From Eubacteriaceae bacterium (GTDB lineage: Bacteria > Bacillota_A > Clostridia > Eubacteriales > Anaerofustaceae), in assembly GCA_031280495.1 (NCBI GenBank), contig JAITGT010000036.1:1-11598 (forward strand): a DNA stretch of 11,598 nucleotides, read 5' to 3'. The notes beneath the pieces were generated by a model. It did no database searches. It was not told the DNA's origin and was given only the letters and a program-made list of their open reading frames with translations. This document shows, piece by piece, positions 7,074 to 11,598 of this stretch; positions within the stretch are counted from its first letter, which is position 1; each line of letters opens with the position of its first letter. Made by a program: the position numbers and the translations under genes.

Positions 7074-7206
7074 GGCATATGCGTATCGCCTTCAGGAACG
7101 CGAGCGCCGCCTCTCCCCGAAGAATCCCCAAGGCTAGGAACAAAGCGCCAGTGGCAATAAGCAAAACGGGCGCGAGTGCGTTTTTTGTTTTGAGCTTATT
7201 CATCAT
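7051..7206 (-). CDS. CD1871A-type CXXC motif mini-protein (51 aa)
   Basis: This is a very short membrane protein beginning MMNKLKTKNALAPVLLIATG and ending AIRICLECIGIG. One hydrophobic segment covers about residues 11-28, LGILRGE follows, and the C-terminal CLEC motif (Cys44, Cys47) is almost at the end. The layout matches the family annotated as CD1871A-family CXXC motif-containing proteins, known mostly from clostridia and related anaerobes and usually encoded beside a 4Fe-4S membrane protein, as here. AAAGGGGG sits just before the start; ATG 7203 has better spacing than ATG 7206, so the protein may be 50 aa. The stop codon (7051-7053) lies inside the next gene, which is read in another frame. 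A redox role for the CXXC pair, such as thiol-disulfide exchange with the neighbouring iron-sulfur protein, is inference. Confidence 0.85.
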   Translation of the reverse strand: MMNKLKTKNALAPVLLIATGALFLALGILRGEAALAFLKAIRICLECIGIG

Positions 7207-7224
7207 TGCCCCCTTTCTACATGA

Positions 7225-7233
7225 ATTATAGCA
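7225..7233 (-). promoter_or_regulatory. Extended -10 promoter of the CXXC/polyferredoxin operon
   Basis: Read on the minus strand, the sequence is TGCTATAAT, a perfect -10 hexamer with the TGN extension. The -35 region at 17-18 bp is only a T-rich run, which is tolerable for extended -10 promoters. The predicted start is close to 7218, giving a very short leader before the ribosome binding site and the ATG at 7206. Confidence 0.6.
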
Positions 7234-8168
7234 AAGACAGGCACAGAAAAAAGGAAGGCGCGCGCTTACTGTCTAGGCAGCGTGATAAAATAGAATCATT
7301 GCGGCGCCATTATGGAAAATACACAAAATTGTGCAAGGCGCGCCGCAGAGGGCATGCGAAGAGGCGCCTTGCCATATTGCTGTTTCTTCCAATGCCTCTG
7401 CCTGCTCTATTCTGGCTGGCGCGCGGCCCGGGCCATATGAGAGAATGCGCGCCCTTGCACTCCGATTCAGGCAATCCTGCCGAAGGCGCGCCTGGCTGTC
7501 CAGCCAGGTAAGCTTGGCGCAGACAAAGCATGACATACGCAATTCCTGCTTCCCATTGGGCAAAGGGGACAAACCGGCCTGGCTTCACAGCAAGCGGGCG
7601 AAGCGCGCATGCAAAGGGTGCCCGGAGCGCAGCCACATGCGCGCTGCATCTAGGAAGTGCCCCCGCGTTCGCAAGCGCTGGAAGCAAAGAGCGCGATGGG
7701 CGCCAGGCTGCGCTGCCAGCAAACCGGGCAGGCCTTCACGCAATCGCCGCATTGCGCTCCGCAGACAGTGCAGCTCCTCTGTTACAGAAAAGGCAGGGAA
7801 TGGCAAATTCATAATGCGCCGGATCGGATTCGGCATAGGCTTTGAAGGGCTTAAAGCGCCCAGGCGGGCCCTTCCCCATCCGACACTGCTGAGTCAGCCA
7901 AGTTTTTTCGGCAGGGCCTGGCGAATTCCGTCCCCAAAAATAAGGGGTTCCGATTGAAGATCTGGCGCTCGCTGCGCAGAGCGGGCGACGCATGAAGCAT
8001 AGCTGCTATCGCCTTGGAGCGCGAACAGGCAAACTGCGCAAGGCAGGGAACTGCCCAACGCCTATGGACAGATAAGTATAGAGGCAAGCGCCTGCGCCGC
8101 CCATCAGGCCGCCCGCATAGCATTAGCGCTGGCTGTGCGATGGATGGAAAGAAAGAGAGGTTTAAAGT
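7234..8168. other. Long stretch without a recognisable gene
   Basis: Between the divergent CXXC operon and patB the sequence has overlapping open frames on both strands (for example 7331-7957 plus and 7310-7687 minus). All have skewed Arg/Ala/Cys/Pro-rich composition and no family resemblance. Small palindromes occur, including CCTGGCTG-TC-CAGCCAGG at 7491-7508 and an 8-bp stem CAAGGCGC/GCGCCTTG at 7334-7371. No riboswitch that I can recognise precedes patB. The stretch may be decayed coding DNA. Confidence 0.5.
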
Positions 8169-9362
8169 ATGGCATACGACTTTACGGCACGCGTCAACCG
8201 AAAGGGCACAGGCTCTGGCAAATGGGATCGAATGTACGAAATCAAGCCCAATGTTGCAGAAGGCGTCATTCCGCTTTCCGTTGCAGACATGGAGCTAAAC
8301 AACCCTCCTGAGATTACGGAGGGGCTAAAGGAATTTCTTTCTCACGCTGTGCTAGGCTACACTGAGCCCACGAAGAGCTACAAAGACGCGGTCATTGGCT
8401 GGATGAAGGAAAGGCATGGATGGGATGCAAAAGAGGAATGGTTTATTCAGACCCCTGGCGTTGTATCCGCGTTTTTTGCCGCAGTGAACGCTCTCACCAA
8501 TGAAGGGGATGGAGTTATCATCCAGCCGCCCGTCTACTACCCGTTTGCCATGGCGGTGAACCTAAACCAGAGAACTCTTGTCAATAACCCTTTGCTCGTG
8601 GATGCAAATGGCGTCTACCGAATGGACTACGCAGATTTGGAGAAGAAGGCAGCGGATCCAAAGAACAAGCTTCTTCTTCTTTGCAGCCCGCACAACCCCG
8701 TGGGCCGTGTATGGACGCGGGAAGAATTAAGCCGCGTTGCGGAAATCTGCCTAAGAAACAGCGTGTTTGTGGTTTCAGACGAGATTCACTTTGACATTGT
8801 GCTTAACGGCGCGTCCCACACTGTGTTCGCCGACCTGTCCTCAGATGCGCAAGAAAACTGCATGGTGTGCACCGCTCCGTCGAAGACATTCAACCTGGCG
8901 GGCCTTCAGACTTCCAACATTGCCATTCCGAACAAGGCGGCGCGCGATAAAATCACATCCCACTACATACGCCAGGCCCAGTTTTCGGTCAATGTGCTGG
9001 GGATGAAGGCTTGCGAGATTGCCTATACAAAGTGCGGGAAATGGCTCGATGAATTTCTTCGCCTGCTCGAAGCAAACCATAGCGCCGTCCAGTCTTTTTT
9101 TAGCGAGCGCCTGCCTTCTGTTGCAGTGCACCGCTTGGAAGGGACATACCTGCAGTGGCTTGACTTCCGCTCATTTGGGCTTGGCCAAAGAGAGCTGGAG
9201 CACTTTATGCAGCACGACGCAGAGTGGTTCACCGATGAGGGGTACCTTTTTGGCAATGAAGGCGTAGGATTCGAGCGCATCAACCTCGCATGCCCCAAAG
9301 ACACGCTGCAAGAGGCGCTGGAGCGCCTCCTTAAAGCCTCTAAAGCAAGGGGGCTTGCCTAG
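8169..9362 (+). CDS. patB: MalY/PatB-family PLP-dependent cystathionine beta-lyase / aminotransferase
   Basis: This is a cytosolic fold-type I PLP enzyme of 397 aa, the normal length for MalY/PatB C-S beta-lyases, which cleave cystathionine or related thioethers to homocysteine or thiols, pyruvate and ammonia in methionine and sulfur metabolism. Visible landmarks are YDFTARVNRKGTGSGKWD at the N-terminus, LSVADME (36-42), GYTEP (63-67), PPVYYPF (120-126), SPHNPVGRVWT (173-183, Asn176), SDEIHFDI (203-210, Asp204 contacting the PLP nitrogen), TAPSKTFNLAG (235-245, Lys239 the Schiff-base lysine) and GFERINLA (367-374, Arg370 the carboxylate-binding arginine). The start follows AGAGAGG with eight bases between. 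It appears to be a single-gene transcript: nothing precedes it for 900 bp, and hairpins follow its stop. Separating lyase from plain aminotransferase activity needs biochemistry. The gene looks intact. Confidence 0.93.
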   Translation: MAYDFTARVNRKGTGSGKWDRMYEIKPNVAEGVIPLSVADMELNNPPEITEGLKEFLSHAVLGYTEPTKSYKDAVIGWMKERHGWDAKEEWFIQTPGVVSAFFAAVNALTNEGDGVIIQPPVYYPFAMAVNLNQRTLVNNPLLVDANGVYRMDYADLEKKAADPKNKLLLLCSPHNPVGRVWTREELSRVAEICLRNSVFVVSDEIHFDIVLNGASHTVFADLSSDAQENCMVCTAPSKTFNLAGLQTSNIAIPNKAARDKITSHYIRQAQFSVNVLGMKACEIAYTKCGKWLDEFLRLLEANHSAVQSFFSERLPSVAVHRLEGTYLQWLDFRSFGLGQRELEHFMQHDAEWFTDEGYLFGNEGVGFERINLACPKDTLQEALERLLKASKARGLA

Positions 9363-9406
9363 CCAGGGCCGTAGCGGCATCTGCGCCCATTGCTGGCGAA
9401 TAGAGG

Positions 9407-9444
9407 AAAAGCTGCCCCCGCATGCGCGGGGCAGCTTTTGTTTT
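9407..9444 (+). terminator. Intrinsic terminator of patB, probably bidirectional
   Basis: AAAAGCTGCCCC (9407-9418) and GGGGCAGCTTTT (9428-9439) form a perfect 12-bp stem with a 9-nt loop, followed by GTTTTC. It begins 45 bases after the patB stop. The A-rich 5' side gives a T-run on the minus strand too, so it can also end the convergent yjzC-like transcript. Confidence 0.85.
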
Positions 9445-9449
9445 CCTAC

Positions 9450-9476
9450 TAAAAGCGAGCTTCAATGCTGCTTTTA
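9450..9476 (-). terminator. Second hairpin between the convergent genes
   Basis: TAAAAGC-G-AGC (9450-9460) pairs with GCTGCTTTTA (9467-9476) around a TTCAAT loop, with one bulged G. It lies 17 bases downstream of the stop of the minus-strand yjzC-like gene and ends in TTTTA on either strand. It is likely that gene's own terminator, in tandem with the patB hairpin. Confidence 0.6.
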
Positions 9477-9492
9477 TTAAGGAAAAATTAGC

Positions 9493-9678
9493 TTACTGCT
9501 TCTTCCACATATTCCCTGACTGCTGCGTTGGCGGCAGGCGATCGCCTTTGTCGATGGTCACTGTTCTGGCATTGGTCACGCTTCCGCCCCGCTGGCCGAC
9601 TTCTTGATAGGTGCCTGCGGGCACATTGTCTTCGCCTGGTTTGTAGAGGCTGTTTGTAGAACTGTTTTGCTGAGCCAT
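9493..9678 (-). CDS. YjzC-like small protein
   Basis: This is a 61-residue hydrophilic protein with no signal or membrane segment. The block KPGEDNVPAGTYQEVG (13-28), followed by GGSVTNARTVTIDKGDRLPP and ending in MWKKQ, has the same order as the YjzC family (PF14168): a KPG start, Gly-Xaa-Tyr-Xaa-Glu-Val/Ile-Gly, a strand with Thr/Lys, GD(K/R)-Phe/Leu-Pro-Pro, then a Trp-Lys C-terminus. The function of that family is unknown; it is reported in Bacillus and relatives. The start ATG (9676-9678) is preceded by AGAGGAG with good spacing, supporting translation. The gene converges on patB and is the only gene in its transcript. The assignment rests on remembered family pattern rather than an alignment. 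Confidence 0.78.
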   Translation of the reverse strand: MAQQNSSTNSLYKPGEDNVPAGTYQEVGQRGGSVTNARTVTIDKGDRLPPTQQSGNMWKKQ

Positions 9679-9826
9679 ATTACTCCTCTTTTAGTCGCTA
9701 GAATTCTGTCTCTTTTGCATTCGACGCATTTATTATGCTTCAGACGGCGATGCTCTATTATGCCAATTGATGGGCGGCGCAGCGCTTTTGCCTATCTATG
9801 CGGCGCGCCTGGCGCTCTAGCGGAGC

Positions 9827-9840
9827 CTTTTGCGCAAAAG
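9827..9840. repeat. 14-bp perfect palindrome
   Basis: CTTTTGCGCAAAAG is fully self-complementary. No associated gene start is close by. Confidence 0.5.
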
Positions 9841-9864
9841 CCGAAACCGCGAATGGCAGGGGTG

Positions 9865-9876
9865 GGCGCTAGCGCC
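9865..9876. repeat. 12-bp perfect palindrome
   Basis: GGCGCTAGCGCC is fully self-complementary and lies 25 bases after the previous palindrome. Confidence 0.45.
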
Positions 9877-9885
9877 GGCTAAGCG

Positions 9886-9910
9886 CTTTTCGCCAAAAGC
9901 TTGCGAAAAG
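9886..9910 (-). terminator. Hairpin downstream of the TetR gene, possible terminator
   Basis: CTTTTCGC (9886-9893) and GCGAAAAG (9903-9910) form an exact 8-bp stem with a 9-nt loop, about 80 bases past the stop of the TetR gene on its strand. No T-run follows on the minus strand, so efficiency is doubtful. Confidence 0.35.
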
Positions 9911-9991
9911 AGGAGTGGGCAGAAATGGGGTATGGGGCTACCCACGCAAATCAGCGGGCTTTCCTGGCTCAAGCGCGCCAGGGGGCAGGCG

Positions 9992-10561
9992 CTAAATAAG
10001 AGGCATGCAGGAGGCTGTCAGGCGATCTGTCAGTATGGCCATTTCGGAAGCGCCCTCTTTCATTCCGTTTAGGAACCAAGACTTTATAAGCGCAATGCTG
10101 CCTGAAGTTATATAAGCGTAGCAATAGCCGTAATATGCCTCGCTCTGCCCCGGGCCAAAGAGCCTCTCCCATTCCTGCATGCTTTTGGGGCGGGAAATGT
10201 CCACCGCCTTTGCAAGAAACGTGGACTCCCTGCAGTTGAGGATTGCTTCCAATGTATCGCAGTTTTCGGAAATAAAGGAAAAAAGATCTCGAATGGCTTG
10301 CGACCAGGCTACGCCCTCTTTATCGGAATATCGCTGGATAATTTGTGCAAATTCACCGAGAGCATCATTTTCCATTTGCTCAAAGAGATCGTAGACGTCT
10401 CGGTAGTGCACGTAGAACGTGCCTCGGTTCACATCCGCCGTCTTGGCCAATTTGCTGACAGTCACGTTTTTTAGCTCTGTCTCTTTTAGCAAGCGCACAA
10501 GGGCAGAGTTGAGCGCTGCCTGGGTCTTCCTCACCCGCCGATCCTGCTTGCCCATTTCCAT
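9992..10561 (-). CDS. TetR/AcrR-family transcriptional regulator
   Basis: This is a 189-residue DNA-binding repressor-type protein. The N-terminal domain begins DRRVRKTQAALNSALVRLL, followed by a helix-turn-helix: VTVSKLAKTADVNRGTFYVHY (33-53) with the typical TFYxHYxD ending and YDLFEQME after it. The C-terminal ligand/dimer part (about 70-189) is less conserved; its IALIKSWFLNGMKEGASEMA segment resembles the C-terminal domain of DhaS-like TetR regulators common in clostridia and lactobacilli. The start ATG 10561 is seven bases after GGAGG on the minus strand. The gene is divergent from the MacB-type transporter operon and shares its promoter region, so it most likely represses both itself and the transporter. 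The effector is unknown but may be a transporter substrate. Length is normal. Confidence 0.92.
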   Translation of the reverse strand: MEMGKQDRRVRKTQAALNSALVRLLKETELKNVTVSKLAKTADVNRGTFYVHYRDVYDLFEQMENDALGEFAQIIQRYSDKEGVAWSQAIRDLFSFISENCDTLEAILNCRESTFLAKAVDISRPKSMQEWERLFGPGQSEAYYGYCYAYITSGSIALIKSWFLNGMKEGASEMAILTDRLTASCMPLI

Positions 10562-10636
10562 TAATTATCCTCCGTTTTGACCATACACAAGGCTCTTCGA
10601 CTGTGCGTTATTCAACAGAATCTCGTTTGCTGTTCA

Positions 10637-10665
10637 TTGCAATTGGCTTAAGCTTTTATTATTAT
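10637..10665 (+). promoter_or_regulatory. Promoter of the ABC transporter operon
   Basis: TTGCAA (10637-10642) and TATTAT (10660-10665) are separated by 17 bp. An overlapping alternative is TTGGCT (10643-10648) with TATATG (10666-10671), also at 17 bp. Transcription would start about 40-50 bases before the ATPase start. Confidence 0.5.
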
Positions 10666-10692
10666 TATATGCATCTGATTAATAAACAACAA
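10664..10692 (-). promoter_or_regulatory. Promoter of the TetR-family regulator
   Basis: Read on the minus strand, TTGTTG (10692-10687), a 17-bp spacer and a perfect TATAAT (10669-10664) form a strong sigma-70/SigA-type promoter. Its -10 overlaps the -10 of the opposing transporter promoter, so the two are face-to-face and mutually interfering. The leader to the TetR start is about 95 nt. Confidence 0.6.
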
Positions 10693-10697
10693 TTGTT
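10688..10697. promoter_or_regulatory. Candidate TetR operator palindrome
   Basis: AACAATTGTT is a perfect 10-bp palindrome overlapping the -35 box of the regulator promoter and lying 25 bases upstream of the transporter start. A bound repressor would block the regulator promoter and could hinder elongation into the transporter genes. Outside the 10 bp the symmetry breaks, so this is a core at best. Confidence 0.4.
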
Positions 10698-10721
10698 CAA
10701 TACCTACTTATGGTGAAAATA

Positions 10722-11429
10722 ATGGATACAAGCTACATTTCTCTTGTAGATGTGGTGAAAGAGTACAAAGTTGGCGAAGTGCTTGTGCGCGCTGCCGACG
10801 GGATAACCTTTGGCGTGAAAAAGGGGGAGCTGGCAGTTGTTTTGGGCCCGAGCGGCGCAGGCAAAACAACTGCCCTCAACCTTATCGGAGGCATGGACTC
10901 TGCGGACAGCGGGCACATCTACATCGACGGAACAGACATTGCAAAATTTACCAAGAGGCAGCTGACCGCATACCGCCGCAAGGACATTGGGTTTGTTTTT
11001 CAATTCTACAACCTCGTTCCCAACTTGACTGCACTCGAAAATGTGGAGCTTGCCGCACAGATCTGCGCATCTAAGCTGAATGCTGGCGAGATGCTTGAGG
11101 ATGTAGGGCTTGGCGAAAAGAAAAAAAATTTTCCTGCCCAGCTCTCAGGGGGCGAGCAGCAGCGCGTCGCAATTGCCCGCGCTTTGGCTAAGGGCCCAAA
11201 GCTTCTCCTATGCGATGAGCCAACCGGCGCGCTGGACTTTGCCTCCGGGAAGAAGATTCTCTCCCTGCTGTCCCATACAAGCCGCGAAAAGGGCATGACC
11301 GTCATTCTCATCACCCATAACCAGTCTATCGCCCAAATCGCCGACTGCGTCGTGCAGATTAAGAACGGAAAAGTGACGAAAGAGGAACGCAACGCAAGCC
11401 CCGTCCCGATAGAGGAGGTGGAATGGTAA
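10722..11429 (+). CDS. ABC transporter ATP-binding protein, MacB/LolD type
   Basis: This is the ATPase subunit of a MacB/LolD/FtsE-type ABC system, working at the inner face of the membrane with an FtsX-like permease. Numbered from ATG 10722 (235 aa): Walker [10 protein letters not shown] (42-50), Q-loop [17 protein letters not shown] (92-108, Gln94), signature [15 protein letters not shown] (141-155), Walker [13 protein letters not shown] (161-172, Asp165/Glu166) and switch His199 in ITHN. The signature and the NLVPxLTALENV segment are typical of this subfamily. ATG 10722 is preferred because GGTGA (10712-10716) lies five bases ahead; ATG 10710 is in frame but has no ribosome binding site. 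The stop is followed immediately by the permease start, with AGGAGG inside the end of this gene, so the two are translated together. Substrate is unknown: such pairs export peptides, antibiotics or lipids, or act mechanically on the cell wall. Confidence 0.95.
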   Translation: MDTSYISLVDVVKEYKVGEVLVRAADGITFGVKKGELAVVLGPSGAGKTTALNLIGGMDSADSGHIYIDGTDIAKFTKRQLTAYRRKDIGFVFQFYNLVPNLTALENVELAAQICASKLNAGEMLEDVGLGEKKKNFPAQLSGGEQQRVAIARALAKGPKLLLCDEPTGALDFASGKKILSLLSHTSREKGMTVILITHNQSIAQIADCVVQIKNGKVTKEERNASPVPIEEVEW

Positions 11430-11598
11430 ATGGCGCTGACCGCCTATATCAAAGACTGTTTTCGGCTCGTCAAAACAACCTTTAGCCGCTTTGTGGCTAT
11501 TGTCGCCATTACGGCGCTCGGCGTCGCCTTCTGTGCCGGCCTAAGATCAACTGGCCCACATATGAGGGAAGTCGCCTATGAATACATTGAGCGGCAAA
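11430..11598 (+). CDS. FtsX/MacB-like ABC transporter permease, N-terminal fragment (runs off the window)
   Basis: Only the first 56 codons are present and the frame is open to the end of the window. The protein begins [20 protein letters not shown], a cytosolic amphipathic start, then has a hydrophobic segment ([18 protein letters not shown], 21-38) and [18 protein letters not shown], the beginning of an extracytoplasmic domain. This fits the predicted permeases of the MacB/FtsX type (often very large, in single-permease systems) in clostridia and coriobacteria: xYxKDxFRxxxxTxxRFxAIxAIxALGVxFFAGL then a TxPDMR-type motif. ATG 11430 starts directly after the ATPase stop (11427-11429); AGGAGG at 11413-11418 lies eleven bases upstream. 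Gene length and domain content beyond residue 56 cannot be judged. Confidence 0.88.
   Translation, partial: MALTAYIKDCFRLVKTTFSRFVAIVAITALGVAFCAGLRSTGPHMREVAYEYIERQ

Larger units (their letters stand above)
9679..9991. other. Intergenic stretch rich in palindromes
   Basis: Upstream of the yjzC-like gene and downstream of the TetR gene I see no gene, but three close palindromes occur at 9827-9840, 9865-9876 and 9886-9910. The promoter of the yjzC-like gene should lie around 9700-9780 (AT-rich CATAATA-type motifs on the minus strand), but I cannot fix it. Confidence 0.5.

Noticed and set aside
7331..7957. 208-codon plus-strand frame
   Set aside because: Arg/Cys/Ala/Ser-rich with no ribosome binding site or recognisable domain, overlapping minus-strand frames of similar size; most likely spurious.
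7958..8160. Riboswitch (SAM/S-box or T-box) upstream of the sulfur-metabolism gene patB
   Set aside because: I looked for the conserved core motifs and did not see them, nor a terminator/antiterminator pair before the start.
1..11598. CRISPR array, tRNA or rRNA genes, phage or conjugation modules
   Set aside because: No regularly spaced repeats, no cloverleaf or rRNA-like sequence, and no matching protein motifs were seen.

Overview
The window looks like chromosomal DNA from an anaerobic, probably Bacillota/Clostridia-type bacterium of mixed, moderately high GC. The supporting genes are a CD1871A-type CXXC mini-protein ending in ICLECIGIG beside a membrane 4Fe-4S protein, a YjzC-like small protein, a MalY/PatB aminotransferase, and a MacB-type ABC transporter with a divergent TetR regulator. 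This placement is an inference from gene families; there is no rRNA or other marker gene. Coding density is unusually low. Intact genes cover only a little over half of the window, and the rest is dead insertion sequences or long stretches with no recognisable gene.

Layout. Positions 4-1103 hold a dead IS256-family element whose terminal inverted repeats survive (13 bp identical) but whose transposase has at least two frameshifts and has lost internal segments. After about 800 bp without a gene comes an AT-richer gene for a membrane-anchored serine hydrolase of the class C beta-lactamase/DD-peptidase superfamily (1894-3024). A second dead element follows, an IS30-family transposase relic (about 3240-3845) with frameshifts and substitutions at the expected catalytic residues. 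A DUF4143-type AAA ATPase (4035-5231) comes next, with a strong ribosome binding site and a perfect inverted repeat in its leader. About 875 bp without a recognisable gene follow, containing one terminator-like hairpin.

On the minus strand, a two-gene operon (7206 down to 6108) encodes a 51-residue CXXC protein and an overlapping polytopic polyferredoxin, driven by an extended -10 promoter at 7225-7233. About 930 bp without a gene separate it from patB/malY (8169-9362, plus strand). patB converges on a yjzC-like gene (9493-9678, minus strand) across two tandem hairpins.

The right end is a typical regulator/transporter pair. A TetR-family gene (9992-10561, minus) is divergent from a MacB/LolD-type ATPase (10722-11429, plus), which directly abuts the start of an FtsX-like permease that runs off the window. 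The divergent promoters overlap, and a 10-bp palindrome lies on the -35 box of the regulator promoter, so autoregulation and control of the transporter by the TetR protein is the simplest reading.

No CRISPR array, tRNA, rRNA, phage module or clearly novel defence system was found. The most unusual points are the recent-looking gene decay around the hydrolase and ATPase, the very small CXXC gene overlapping its polyferredoxin partner, and a strong excess of the palindromes GCATGC (16 copies) and GGCGCGCC (6 copies).
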